In this document: piece after piece, positions 18,427 to 27,673 of the stretch
Layout of the letters: each line of letters begins with the position of its first letter
Position numbering within the stretch: the stretch's first letter is position 1
Assembly (NCBI RefSeq): GCF_002951615.1
Contig: NZ_CP019062.1
Coordinates: 4,526,001-4,590,000, forward strand
DNA length: 64,000 bases
From: Rahnella sikkimica
GTDB lineage: Bacteria > Pseudomonadota > Gammaproteobacteria > Enterobacterales > Enterobacteriaceae
Reading direction: 5' to 3'
Translations under genes and position numbers: made by a program
The notes under the pieces: model-generated
The model's input: the letters and a program-made list of their open reading frames with translations, nothing else
Told to the model about the DNA's origin: nothing
The model's database searches: none

Positions 18427-19302
18427 TTACTGCGGCCACTTCATTTCGCCCTTCAATACTTTTGCGCTCAGTTGTAATGAAGAATCGTCTTTCAGTTGCG
18501 GGTAATGTTTTTTCATCGCAGCGACCAGCGCTGCGGAATCTTTGGCTTTCGGCAGTTCTTTTTCCAGCGTCAGCAGATAGTTGCGGGTAAATTTCACCGC
18601 TTCCAGCGTCTGAGAGGCGCCCTGCAGGAAATGCCCCGGCACCACGACGGACGGTTTCAGTGCAGTGATTTCATCCAGTGCTTCGACCCACTGTTTGCGC
18701 GATGCCGTGGTTTGCGTATCGGCAGTCCAGACATGCATGTTGTCGCCATTGACCAGCACGCCGCCGACCACCGCTTTCAGCGACGGGATCCACACGAAAG
18801 TGCGCTCTGCATCCACGCCCTGAATTTCAAACTTGTGGCCTTCCAGTTCGAAAGATTTGCCCTTCAGCGCAACCGGAACCACCACTGATTTCGGCGCATT
18901 GTCTTTCAGTTGCGGTCCCCAGAAGGCGACTTTGCCGTCTTTGGTGGCATTGATCTGATCGACCGTTGCCTGCGTGGCGATGATTTTAGCCTCCGGGAAA
19001 GCCGCGTGGATCACATCCAGGCCAAAGTAAAAATCCGGGTCCGACTGACTGATGTACACGGTGGTCAGCTTTTTGCCGGTTGCTTTGATCATCTCCACCA
19101 GTTTCTCAGCGTCATTACGCTGGAACTGTGCGTCGATCAGCACCGCTTCTTTTTCGCCGGTAATGATTTCAGAAGAGACCGGGAACACGCTGTGTTCTCC
19201 GGGGTTATAAACGTCCATTTTCAGCGCGGTGGCTGCATGAGCGGACAGGCTGCTGCCCAGCAGGGCGGCGATCAGGGTCAGGGGTTTCAGAGACAGGCGC
19301 AT
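18427..19302 (-). CDS. Exported MBL-fold protein lacking the HxHxDH zinc motif
   Basis: The 291-residue protein has a Sec signal (MRLSLKPLTLIAALLGSSLSAHA) and a metallo-beta-lactamase fold. The strand AVLIDAQF leads the first half. Where the zinc motif THxHxDH would be, it reads SQSDPDFYFG, so only the Asp is kept. Later fold markers GGVLVNGDNMHVW and VVVPGHF remain. Related proteins with this SxxDPDYYFG variant occur in several proteobacteria as MBL-fold hydrolases of unclear activity. It is divergent from a LysR gene that probably regulates it, with 116 bp between starts. Catalysis, if any, would need a different metal site. Confidence 0.8.
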   Translation of the reverse strand: MRLSLKPLTLIAALLGSSLSAHAATALKMDVYNPGEHSVFPVSSEIITGEKEAVLIDAQFQRNDAEKLVEMIKATGKKLTTVYISQSDPDFYFGLDVIHAAFPEAKIIATQATVDQINATKDGKVAFWGPQLKDNAPKSVVVPVALKGKSFELEGHKFEIQGVDAERTFVWIPSLKAVVGGVLVNGDNMHVWTADTQTTASRKQWVEALDEITALKPSVVVPGHFLQGASQTLEAVKFTRNYLLTLEKELPKAKDSAALVAAMKKHYPQLKDDSSLQLSAKVLKGEMKWPQ

Positions 19303-19418
19303 AGCATTTCCTCAGAGAGCAAAAATAATCACGTTCAGTAAGCATCTACTGTACGTTGCATATTCCGCGAGAAAAACAGGATAATGCGCAACTGTTTGTT
19401 GCATAAACCGGACGAATC

Positions 19419-20336
19419 ATGGACAGAATTACCGCTGCACAAGTGTTTGTTGCCATCGTGGAACGCGGAAGCATGATCAATGCCGCCGAGTCGCTGAATA
19501 TGTCGCGGGCGATGGTAACGCGTTATTTGTCGGAGATGGAAAAGTGGTCGGGCGCGCGCCTGCTGCACCGTTCCACCCGCAAACTCAGCCTGACCGACGC
19601 TGGTGAAAACACGCTGGCGCGGTGCCGCAAAATGTTATCGGTCGCAGCGGAAATGGGCAGCGTGGCCGATACCGGCAATGAAGCGCTGCGCGGTTTACTG
19701 CGCCTGAGTTGTTCGCAATCTTTCGGGCAGGGCGCGGTGGTGATTGCCGTCAGCGAGTTTTTGCGGCGTCACCCGCAGGTGAGCATTGATCTCCAGCTGG
19801 AAAGCCGGGCGATCAATCTGGTGGAAGACCGTATCGATCTGGCGCTGCGCATCACCAATGATCTGGATCCGAATCTGATCGCCCGTCCGCTGGCGCTGTG
19901 CCCGTCGGTGGTGTGCGCGTCTCCGGCCTATCTTGCCGCGCACGGAACCCCGCTGCATCCTCAGGATCTGAGCGTCCACAACTGCCTGACGTACACGTAT
20001 TTCGGCAAAAGCCTGTGGCAGTTTGAACATCAGGGCGAAAAAGCAACAGTGCCGGTGAGCGGTAATCTGAGCGCCAATGAGTCGCTGGTGTTGCTCACCG
20101 GCGCAGTGGAAGGCGCGGGGATCGTGATGCAACCTTACTATTCTGCCGCGCCGCTGATTGCGCGCGGGCAACTGGTTTCCCTGCTGGAGGGCTGGCAGCC
20201 GCAGGAAATGGGGATTTACGCGATTTACGCGTCACGGCGGCAGATGCCTGCGGCGCTGCGTGCCTTGCTCGATTTTCTGGTGGAATGGTTCAAAGGGCAT
20301 CCGCGCTGGTTGTCCCTGACGGATGAAAAGCGCTGA
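19419..20336 (+). CDS. LysR-family regulator, divergent from MBL-fold gene
   Basis: The 305-residue protein has the LysR winged helix at its N-terminus (AQVFVAIVERGSMINAAESLNMSRAMVTRYLSEMEKW) and a substrate-binding domain with VVCASPAYLAAHGTP. It resembles the LysR subgroup with the RLLHRSTRKLSLTDAGE motif. LysR genes commonly control the divergent neighbour, here the exported MBL-fold protein. The effector is unknown. Confidence 0.85.
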   Translation: MDRITAAQVFVAIVERGSMINAAESLNMSRAMVTRYLSEMEKWSGARLLHRSTRKLSLTDAGENTLARCRKMLSVAAEMGSVADTGNEALRGLLRLSCSQSFGQGAVVIAVSEFLRRHPQVSIDLQLESRAINLVEDRIDLALRITNDLDPNLIARPLALCPSVVCASPAYLAAHGTPLHPQDLSVHNCLTYTYFGKSLWQFEHQGEKATVPVSGNLSANESLVLLTGAVEGAGIVMQPYYSAAPLIARGQLVSLLEGWQPQEMGIYAIYASRRQMPAALRALLDFLVEWFKGHPRWLSLTDEKR

Positions 20337-20553
20337 GCCGTTGCGCAAGGAGAGCACTGGAATCGGTTCCTTTTCCGCTTTTATCGCTTTTTATGCAATG
20401 TATTGTTATGTAAAGATTAAACCGGATATCGGACATTTTGCGGGCAGCCAGGGCACAGACTGCGTCTGGTCAAAAGTGTGATCAACGTGGTATTTAAGCC
20501 AATCCGGCGAAATGCCGGAGCCTTTAATCATAACGAAAATATCCGGAGTATTT

Positions 20554-21669
20554 ATGCCTGTCGCACTCCTGGCACTGGCGCTAAGCGCATTTGCCATCGG
20601 TACCACCGAATTCGTCATCATGGGGCTGTTGCCCAATGTGGCGGGTGATCTGAATGTCAGCATTCCTTCCGCAGGCTGGTTAATCAGCGGTTATGCGCTG
20701 GGTGTGGCTATCGGTGCGCCAATCATGGCCGTGCTGACGGCCAAACTGCCACGTAAGAAAACCCTGCTGCTGCTGATGAGCATCTTTATTATCGGCAACG
20801 TCATGTGTGCATTGTCTTACAGCTACGGCTTCCTGATGCTGGCGCGCGTGATCACCGCACTGTGCCACGGCGCGTTCTTCGGGATTGGCGCGGTCGTGGC
20901 GGCCAGTCTGGTGGCACCGAACCGCCGGGCTTCTGCGGTGGCGCTGATGTTTACCGGCCTGACGCTGGCGAACGTGCTGGGTGTTCCGCTGGGTACTGCG
21001 CTGGGGCAGGCTTTTGGCTGGCGTTCAACGTTCTGGGTCGTGGCCGTCATCGGCGTGGCGTCGCTGTTTGCGCTGTATAAAAAGCTGCCGGATAAGAAAG
21101 AAGAAGAGCCAACCGATCTGCGCAAAGAAATCCGTGCGCTGGGCAGCCTTGGCTTGTGGTTGTCGCTGTCGATCACGGTCTTCTTTTCTGCGGCGATGTT
21201 CGCGCTGTTCACCTATATCGCGCCGATCCTGACGGAAATTACCGGCGTGTCCGAGCACGGTGTCAGCTGGACGCTGCTGCTGATTGGTCTCGGTCTGACC
21301 ATCGGTAACGTGGTCGGCGGGCGTCTGGCGGACTGGCGTCTGGGTGTTTCCCTGACAATGACTTTCCTGCTGATCGCCGTGTTTTCCGTGCTGTTTAGCT
21401 TCACCAGCGTGCATCTGGTGGCCGCAGAAATCACGCTGTTCATCTGGGCGATGGTGAACTTTGCCGCCGTTCCGGCCTTGCAGGTGAACGTGGTGACGTA
21501 CGGCAAACACGCGCCGAATCTGGTATCGACGCTCAATATTGCAGCCTTCAACGTCGGTAACGCGCTGGGTGCCTGGGTGGGTGGCGTGGTGATTGAACGC
21601 GGGCTGGGCCTGAGCGTTGTCCCGCTGGCGGCGGGGGGTTGGGCGCTGTCGGCTTTGTGTTGTGCGTGA
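20554..21669 (+). CDS. MFS drug/arabinose-type exporter (DHA1), probable 3' frameshift
   Basis: The ATG at 20554 with GGAG upstream gives MPVALLALALSAFAIGTTEFVIMGLLPNVA, the typical start of the AraJ/YdhP-like DHA1 group of 12-helix proton antiporters. Motif A and the antiporter segment GLTLANVLGVPLGTALGQ are present. Near the end, a run of six G (21633-21638) shifts the frame. The current stop is at 21669 after GGWALSALCCA, while a one-base gain or two-base loss would continue as GAVGFVLCVITFRRAAKKAEK to a stop at 21716. The lost tail covers the last helix and the cytoplasmic end. A sequencing error, real mutation or slippage site are all possible. Confidence 0.8.
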   Translation: MPVALLALALSAFAIGTTEFVIMGLLPNVAGDLNVSIPSAGWLISGYALGVAIGAPIMAVLTAKLPRKKTLLLLMSIFIIGNVMCALSYSYGFLMLARVITALCHGAFFGIGAVVAASLVAPNRRASAVALMFTGLTLANVLGVPLGTALGQAFGWRSTFWVVAVIGVASLFALYKKLPDKKEEEPTDLRKEIRALGSLGLWLSLSITVFFSAAMFALFTYIAPILTEITGVSEHGVSWTLLLIGLGLTIGNVVGGRLADWRLGVSLTMTFLLIAVFSVLFSFTSVHLVAAEITLFIWAMVNFAAVPALQVNVVTYGKHAPNLVSTLNIAAFNVGNALGAWVGGVVIERGLGLSVVPLAAGGWALSALCCA

Positions 21670-21751
21670 TCACCTTCCGCCGTGCGGCGAAAAAGGCTGA
21701 GAAAGTTGTTGCATAACGCGCGGTTTAATCAACAAATCGTACTGTGCAAAG

Positions 21752-21785
21752 AAGCCACGCGGATTATCTCCGGCGTGGCTTTTTT
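21752..21785. terminator. Terminator between MFS gene and lysR
   Basis: A 9-bp stem AAGCCACGC/GCGTGGCTT followed by a T-run lies after the MFS reading frame and 8 bp before the lysR stop. It serves the plus strand and perhaps both. Confidence 0.85.
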
Positions 21786-21793
21786 GTTTCCGG

Positions 21794-22723
21794 TCACCCG
21801 CCGACGGCCACCTCAAGGCGTTCCGCGAACCGTTGCGCCTGCTCATGACAATGCTCAATAAACGTTGCGACCAGCGCGGAAGCGGGGCGGTGCAGCGGTT
21901 TGATCAGGCTGACGGTAAACGGCACGGCGACGCTGAATTCGCGGATCACCACGCCGTGGTCGCGTTCGGCATAATCCAGCGCCGTCAGCGGATTGACCAC
22001 CGACACCCCCGCGCCTTCGCGCACCATGCTGCACACCGAAGCGGCGCTGTGCGTTTCCATCACCAGCCGCCGGGCAACCTGCTGCTCGGCGAACAGCGTA
22101 TCCAGCAACTGCCGGTAGCTGTCGGTGGCCGACAAACTGATGAAGTTCAGGCCGCTGAAATCCTGCGGCGTCAGGCACTTTTTCGCTGCCAGCGGATGAC
22201 CTGCGGGCAGCACGCAAACTTCGTTGAGCGTCAGCAACGTCTGGCGTTTGGTACCGGCAGGTGTCTGGGTGTTTTCAGTCAGCCCCAGATCATGGCGCTG
22301 CGCCGACAGCCACTCTTCCAGCAGCGGTGATTCCTGCGGCACGATGTTAAAACTGACGTCAGGATATTTGTCGAGAAACGGTTTACAGACCGCCGGTAAC
22401 AGCGACTGGCTGAAAACCGGCAGACAGGCAATCGACAGTTGCGCCTGCTCAAACTGGCGGATCCCTTCTGCTGCACTGATGATCCTGTCCAGCCCGTAAT
22501 ACGATCGCTGCACTTCCTCAAACAGCCGCAAACCCTGCACTGTCGGGTATAAACGCCCGCGCAGACGTTCGAATAACTGAAGGTTTAGCAGTTTTTCACA
22601 GCGCGCCAGCTCGCGGCTGACCGTTGGCTGTGAAGTATTGAGCAACGCGGCGGCTTCGGTCAGGTTGCCGGTCGTCATCACGGCATGAAAGATTTCGATG
22701 TGGCGCAGGGAGAGAGCGGGCAT
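21794..22723 (-). CDS. lysR: LysR, activator of lysA
   Basis: The 309-residue protein has the LysR-type helix-turn-helix IFHAVMTTGNLTEAAALLNTSQPTVSRELARCEKLL and a periplasmic-binding-like effector domain. It is divergent from lysA with 134 bp between the starts. This is the exact arrangement of E. coli lysR-lysA, where LysR activates diaminopimelate decarboxylase synthesis when diaminopimelate is present and lysine is low. Synteny and length fit the ortholog. Confidence 0.93.
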   Translation of the reverse strand: MPALSLRHIEIFHAVMTTGNLTEAAALLNTSQPTVSRELARCEKLLNLQLFERLRGRLYPTVQGLRLFEEVQRSYYGLDRIISAAEGIRQFEQAQLSIACLPVFSQSLLPAVCKPFLDKYPDVSFNIVPQESPLLEEWLSAQRHDLGLTENTQTPAGTKRQTLLTLNEVCVLPAGHPLAAKKCLTPQDFSGLNFISLSATDSYRQLLDTLFAEQQVARRLVMETHSAASVCSMVREGAGVSVVNPLTALDYAERDHGVVIREFSVAVPFTVSLIKPLHRPASALVATFIEHCHEQAQRFAERLEVAVGG

Positions 22724-22857
22724 GGGTTATCGCATTCCGGGAAGACGTTAAGTCATATCATAAATGAATAGACTGGGCTGAAATAGATATTTTTCCGCCG
22801 CTTCATCTGCCGTCATACTGAACGAAATATGACAGCCTTCACCTGACGGAAAATCTT

Positions 22858-24117
22858 ATGCCACGCGCCCTGAACGATACGTCCACTGCACTTAACGCCG
22901 CGAATTTGCTGGCGCTCCCGCAACAATTTGGTTGCCCGGTCTGGGCGTACGACGCTGAAATCATTAAGCAGCGTATCGCGCAGTTGCGTGATTTTGACGT
23001 GATCCGCTTTGCGCAAAAAGCCTGTTCGAATATTCACATTCTGCGCCTGATGCGCGGGCAGGGCGTGAAAGTGGACTCGGTATCGCTGGGCGAAATCGAG
23101 CGTGCGCTGGTGGCCGGTTTTATTCCCGGTCGTGAAAACAGTGAAATCGTGTTTACCGCCGACGTGTTGGATCAGCCTACGCTTGAGCGCGTGACGGCGC
23201 TGGATATTCCGGTAAACGCCGGTTCCATTGATATGCTCGGCCAGATTGGTCAGCACAAAGCCGGGCATCCGGTGTGGCTGCGTGTAAATCCGGGCTTCGG
23301 TCACGGTCATAGCCAGAAAACCAATACCGGCGGTGAAAACAGCAAACACGGGATCTGGCATGCCGATTTGCCGCAGGCGCTGGCTGAAATTGCCCGTTAC
23401 GACCTGAAACTGGTGGGCATTCATATGCACATCGGTTCCGGCGTGGATTACGGCCATCTTGAGCAGGTTTGTGATGCCATGGTTCGCCAGGTCATTGAAA
23501 CCGGACACGATATTGAAGCGATTTCAGCGGGCGGCGGGTTGTCGATTCCGTATCATTTTGACGAAGAATCTATCGATACCGGCCACTATTTTGGTTTGTG
23601 GAACCGTGCGCGTGAGCAGATTGCGGCGCATCTCGGGCATGAGGTGAAACTGGAAATCGAACCGGGGCGTTTCCTGGTCGCGGAATCCGGTGTGCTGGTG
23701 GCGCAAATCCGTGCGGCGAAAAACATGGGCAGCCGCCATTTCGTGTTGTGCGACGCCGGGTTTAACGATCTGATGCGTCCGGCGATGTACGGCAGTTATC
23801 ACCATATTTCACTGTTACCGGCAGATGGCCGTGACCTCAGCGGTCAGCCGCTGACGGAATCCGTGATTGCCGGGCCTTTGTGTGAATCCGGCGACGTATT
23901 TACCCAGCAGGCGGGCGGCGGCGTTGAAACCTTCCCGCTGCCACCGGTGCAGATCGGCGATTATCTGGTGTTCCACGATACCGGCGCCTACGGCGCATCG
24001 ATGTCTTCCAACTACAACACCCGTCCGCTGCTGCCTGAAGTGCTGTTCGAAAATGGCGTTCCGCGGTTGATTCGCCGCCGTCAGACGGTAGATGAACTGA
24101 TTGCCCTGGAGCTATAA
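22858..24117 (+). CDS. lysA: Diaminopimelate decarboxylase
   Basis: The 419-residue PLP enzyme converts meso-diaminopimelate to lysine, the last step of lysine synthesis. The PLP lysine lies in VIRFAQKACSNIHIL, the HIGSGVDYGHLEQV and ISAGGGLSIPY motifs form the barrel, and EPGRFLVAESG and GPLCESGDVFTQ (active-site Cys) complete the fold. It starts with ATG, MPRALNDTSTALNAANLLALP, as in enterobacterial LysA. It is divergent from lysR. Confidence 0.96.
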   Translation: MPRALNDTSTALNAANLLALPQQFGCPVWAYDAEIIKQRIAQLRDFDVIRFAQKACSNIHILRLMRGQGVKVDSVSLGEIERALVAGFIPGRENSEIVFTADVLDQPTLERVTALDIPVNAGSIDMLGQIGQHKAGHPVWLRVNPGFGHGHSQKTNTGGENSKHGIWHADLPQALAEIARYDLKLVGIHMHIGSGVDYGHLEQVCDAMVRQVIETGHDIEAISAGGGLSIPYHFDEESIDTGHYFGLWNRAREQIAAHLGHEVKLEIEPGRFLVAESGVLVAQIRAAKNMGSRHFVLCDAGFNDLMRPAMYGSYHHISLLPADGRDLSGQPLTESVIAGPLCESGDVFTQQAGGGVETFPLPPVQIGDYLVFHDTGAYGASMSSNYNTRPLLPEVLFENGVPRLIRRRQTVDELIALEL

Positions 24118-24120
24118 TTC

Positions 24121-24240
24121 CCCGTCATCCTCCGAGCTGCCCCTGCGTTGGCTGCCATCGCGAACCCCGGTCACATACTCATGTATGCTCCCGGGGTTCA
24201 CTCAGTTGCCGCCTTGATGCAACTCGAATGATTTAGGGGA
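24121..24240. repeat. ERIC-type intergenic repeat
   Basis: This element contains the ERIC landmarks in diverged form: CGAGCTG...TGCGTTGGCTG on the left, a central palindrome around ACTCATGTATGCTCCCGGGG, and TTGCCGCC...TGCAACTCGAAT on the right. A second copy lies at 61477-61601. ERIC elements are non-coding palindromic repeats confined to Enterobacterales and allies. Confidence 0.85.
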
Positions 24241-24256
24241 CGTTTCTACACCGGAC

Positions 24257-24577
24257 TCACGCCTTCTCAAACATCTCTTTGCGCAGTAACACGATTTCTT
24301 CGGCCAGTTCGCGGCACAGCATGGCGGTCATCAGATGATCCTGCGAATGCACCATGATCAGATTGACCGGTATTTTCCCCACGCCTTCATCCAGCCCGAT
24401 CAGCTGCGTCTGCACTTTGTGCGCGACGCGCGCCGCATCGTCTGAGGCTTTCAGCATGGCATCGGCCTGTTCCCATTCCTTTTTACGGGCGTGCTGAATC
24501 GCCATCATCGCGTTAGAACGCGCTTCCCCGGCGTTGATCAATAACTCCATTACCGTTTGTTCCAGATCGAATTCCAT
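24257..24577 (-). CDS. PTS EIIA, lactose/cellobiose family
   Basis: The ATG at 24577 is chosen because GGAG lies six bases before it; the ATG at 24583 would abut the ribosome site. The 106-residue product is an all-helical EIIA of the ChbA/LacF type. The phosphorylated-His region is VHSQDHLMTAMLCRELAEEIV and the N-terminus is the typical LEQTVMELLINAGEARSNAM. It passes phosphate from HPr to the IIB encoded on the other side. It is divergent from the IIC gene, so the transporter is split over two transcripts under one control region. Confidence 0.92.
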   Translation of the reverse strand: MEFDLEQTVMELLINAGEARSNAMMAIQHARKKEWEQADAMLKASDDAARVAHKVQTQLIGLDEGVGKIPVNLIMVHSQDHLMTAMLCRELAEEIVLLRKEMFEKA

Positions 24578-24593
24578 CGACATCTCCAAAAAT

Positions 24594-24639
24594 TGGTATA
24601 CCAGAAAGGGGTGAATTCATCATATTGGAATTCCAATAT
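24594..24639. promoter_or_regulatory. Two palindromic operators in the PTS divergent region
   Basis: A TGGTATACCA palindrome (24594-24603) and an 18-bp perfect palindrome ATATTGGAATTCCAATAT (24622-24639) lie close to the IIA start. The first equals the core of known UxuR/ExuR operators, and the cluster encodes a UxuR-like regulator. The second has the same ATTGG..CCAAT outer arms. Together they probably control both divergent units. Confidence 0.65.
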
Positions 24640-24856
24640 TCACATGTGAGAACGCTGTCACAGAAATTAATTCGTATTCCGCTATTTTTTGGCATGCCAC
24701 ATTGCGTAAATTATCGCATAACAGAAATCACGGAATGTCACACAGAAGCGGAATCTGACTTACATTCGCGCCATACCTTTATCCTCTGATACTTACAAAG
24801 GTCAATGCGAAACAAACACCTGCAAAGCAAAACACAATATTAAAAGAGGTGGTGTC

Positions 24857-26200
24857 ATGTCATTGAAAGACCGTTTTATCGATTCTCTCGGGGGATTCGC
24901 GAATACCTTTAATAGCCTCAGATACATCATGGCGATTAAGGCTTCTTTTATCACGTTAATGCCGGTCATTATCGTGGGGGCATTCTCAGTTTTAATTTCA
25001 AATATGGTGATGGATCCGAAAAACGGATTAGCCCACTTTGAAATGTTCTCCTGGCTGGCGACGCTCAAACCGATCATGAGCAGTATTAACTACGCCACGC
25101 TGAGCTTCCTGACCATCGGCGCAGTATTTTTAATTGGTATTGAGCTGGGGAAAATTAACGGCTCGCGTTCGTTATTTCCCGGCCTGCTGGCCGTGATTTG
25201 TTTTATTGCCGTCACGCCAACGACCGTCGATATGATGGTCAACGGCCAGATGCAGGAAGTCAAAGACGTGCTGGCGAAACAATTTTCCGACACCAAAAGC
25301 CTGTTCCTCGGCATGTTTATTGCCATTCTCTCGGTGGAGATATATTCCCGTCTGGAAAAGGTTAACGGCCTGCGCATTAAAATGCCGGAAAGCGTGCCGC
25401 CAAATGTGTCGGCGTCTTTCTCCGCGCTGATCCCCGCGATTATTACTGTGGTTATTGTCGCCAGTTTCGGCTTTGTTTTCCATCGTGTGACCGGCATGTA
25501 TTTGTACGACGCGGTATATCAGGTGATCCAGCGCCCGCTGGAATCGGTGATGCAAAGCCTGCCGGGCATTCTGCTGCTGATGTTTGTCGCGCAGCTGTTC
25601 TGGGTCATTGGTATTCACGGCAATCAGATGATTAAACCCATCCGCGAACCGCTGCTGCTGGGCGCGATCATGGTCAACATGACGGCGTTCGAGCAGGGAC
25701 ACGAAGTGCCGAACATCATCACCATGCCGTTCTGGGATGTGTACATGAGTATTGGCGGTTCCGGCTGCACCATCGGGCTTTTGCTGGCGGTCATGCTGGG
25801 GACGCGCCGCAAAGAAATGCGCGAAATCGCCAAATTATCGATGGGGCCGGGCTTCTTCAACATCAATGAACCGGTGATTTTCGGTATGCCGATCATGCTC
25901 AACCCGATTCTGGCGATTCCGTTCATCATCACGCCGCTCATCACGGGCACCATCGGGTATTTCGCGACCAGCCTGGGCTTTGCCGGCCGCGCCGTGGTGA
26001 TGGTGCCGTGGACCACGCCGCCGATCATTAACGCCTGGCTGTCAACCGCCGGTTCGATGGGTGCGGTGATTACCCAGCTTGGCTGCATCGTGGTGGCGGT
26101 ACTGATTTATCTGCCGTTCGTTAAAGTGGCTTCCCGCCGTGCAGAGCAGGCACAGATTGACGCGATTGCGCAGCAGCAAAAACGCGCCGCGACAGCCTGA
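24857..26200 (+). CDS. PTS EIIC, lactose/cellobiose family
   Basis: The 447-residue membrane permease belongs to the ChbC/CelB group. It starts LKDRFIDSLGGFANTFNSLRYIMAIKASFITLMPVIIVGAF, has about ten helices, and contains the substrate motif GIHGNQMI and the NINEPVIFGMPIMLNPILAIPF signature. It carries a beta-linked disaccharide or aryl-glucoside across the inner membrane while IIB phosphorylates it. AGAGGTGG precedes the ATG. It opens the operon IIC, 6-phospho-beta-glucosidase, IIB, regulator, acetyltransferase. Confidence 0.94.
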   Translation: MSLKDRFIDSLGGFANTFNSLRYIMAIKASFITLMPVIIVGAFSVLISNMVMDPKNGLAHFEMFSWLATLKPIMSSINYATLSFLTIGAVFLIGIELGKINGSRSLFPGLLAVICFIAVTPTTVDMMVNGQMQEVKDVLAKQFSDTKSLFLGMFIAILSVEIYSRLEKVNGLRIKMPESVPPNVSASFSALIPAIITVVIVASFGFVFHRVTGMYLYDAVYQVIQRPLESVMQSLPGILLLMFVAQLFWVIGIHGNQMIKPIREPLLLGAIMVNMTAFEQGHEVPNIITMPFWDVYMSIGGSGCTIGLLLAVMLGTRRKEMREIAKLSMGPGFFNINEPVIFGMPIMLNPILAIPFIITPLITGTIGYFATSLGFAGRAVVMVPWTTPPIINAWLSTAGSMGAVITQLGCIVVAVLIYLPFVKVASRRAEQAQIDAIAQQQKRAATA

Positions 26201-26222
26201 ATTCGGGACAACGAGGAAAATT

Positions 26223-27659
26223 ATGAGCAAGGTTTCAATTACCCTTCCTGACGGATTTATGCTCGGGGCGGCAGCTTCCGCGTGGCAAACCGAAGGCTGG
26301 AGTGGCAAAAAGGACGGGCAGGATTCGTATCTGGATCTCTGGTACAAAAATAACCGCCACGTCTGGCACAACGGTTACGGCCCGGCGAAAGCCACCGATT
26401 TCATCAACCGCTACAAGGAGGACGTGGCGCTGATGAAAGCCAGCGGGCTGAGCCATTACCGAACCTCGGTCAACTGGTCGCGGTTTCTGACGGACTACGA
26501 GCTGGGCACCGTCGATGAAGAATATGCGGCGTACATCGGCAATCTGCTCGATGAGATGAAGCGCAACGGCATCGAGCCGATGTTGTGCCTCGAACATTAC
26601 GAATTACCGGCGTATCTGATTGAAAAATATGACGGCTGGAGTTCCAAAAAGGTCGTTGAGCTGTTTGTTCTGTACGCGGAAAAAGTGCTTGAGCGCTTTG
26701 CCGGAAAGGTCAGTCGCTGGTTCACCTTCAACGAGCCAGTGGTGGTGCAAACCCGCGTGTATCTGGACGCAATCCGCTGGCCGTTCGAGCAGAACACCGC
26801 TAAATGGATGCAGTGGAATCACCACAAAGTGCTGGCAACCGCCAGAGTCGTCGAGCTGTTTCACCACAAAGGGTACGGTTCGCACGGCACGATGGGCGTG
26901 ATTTTAAACCCGGAAGTGACGTACGCCCGTTCAGCGGCGGCGCACGATCAGAAGGCGGCGCATTTATACGATTTATTCTATAACCGCGTATTTTTAGACC
27001 CGATGATTAAAGGTGAATACCCGCCGGAATTACTCGATTTACTGCAAAAGCACGGCGTGCATTTTGAGTATTCAGAGCAGGAACTGGCGGTTATCCGCAA
27101 TAACACGGTGGACGAAGTGGGCATTAATTTGTATTACCCGCACCGTGTTAAAGCGCCGTCCCGTGAATGGAATAAAGAGACGCCATTCCATCCGGCGTTT
27201 TACTACGAACATTTTGAACTGCCGGGCCGCCGGATGAATAAATCCCGTGGCTGGGAAATTTACCCGAAAATTGTTTACGACTTTGCGATGCGCATTAAAA
27301 CGGAGTACGGAAATATTCCGTGGTTCATTGCGGAGAACGGAATGGGGATTGAAAATGAAGGCCAGTTCCGCGATGCCCGCAGCGGGGAAATTCAGGACGA
27401 TTATCGTATTGAATTTATTGCCGAACATCTTTACTGGACATTAAGGGCGCGGGAAGACGGCGCAAATTGTCAGGGATATATGCTCTGGGCTTTTACCGAT
27501 AACGTCTCGCCGATGAATGCGTTTAAAAACCGTTACGGTCTGATCGAGATTGATCTTAATAACAACCGTGATCGCCGTCAGAAGAAATCATCTCACTGGT
27601 TTAAATCACTCAGTGAAAGTGGTGTGTTGTCTTTAACACTGGACGATGAAGATAAATAA
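26223..27659 (+). CDS. 6-phospho-beta-glucosidase, GH1 family
   Basis: Starting at the ATG with GAGG upstream, the 478-residue enzyme is a GH1 barrel. The acid/base is Glu171 in FTFNEP and the nucleophile is Glu371 in IAENGMG. Other marks are ASAWQTEGW, HYELPAYL and the late YMLWAFTDNVSPMNAF. It hydrolyses the phosphorylated sugar delivered by the PTS to glucose 6-phosphate plus glucose or an aglycone. It lies 22 bp after IIC and 14 bp before IIB, in the same operon. The natural sugar is not known. Confidence 0.93.
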   Translation: MSKVSITLPDGFMLGAAASAWQTEGWSGKKDGQDSYLDLWYKNNRHVWHNGYGPAKATDFINRYKEDVALMKASGLSHYRTSVNWSRFLTDYELGTVDEEYAAYIGNLLDEMKRNGIEPMLCLEHYELPAYLIEKYDGWSSKKVVELFVLYAEKVLERFAGKVSRWFTFNEPVVVQTRVYLDAIRWPFEQNTAKWMQWNHHKVLATARVVELFHHKGYGSHGTMGVILNPEVTYARSAAAHDQKAAHLYDLFYNRVFLDPMIKGEYPPELLDLLQKHGVHFEYSEQELAVIRNNTVDEVGINLYYPHRVKAPSREWNKETPFHPAFYYEHFELPGRRMNKSRGWEIYPKIVYDFAMRIKTEYGNIPWFIAENGMGIENEGQFRDARSGEIQDDYRIEFIAEHLYWTLRAREDGANCQGYMLWAFTDNVSPMNAFKNRYGLIEIDLNNNRDRRQKKSSHWFKSLSESGVLSLTLDDEDK

Positions 27660-27673
27660 CCCGAGGAAACATT

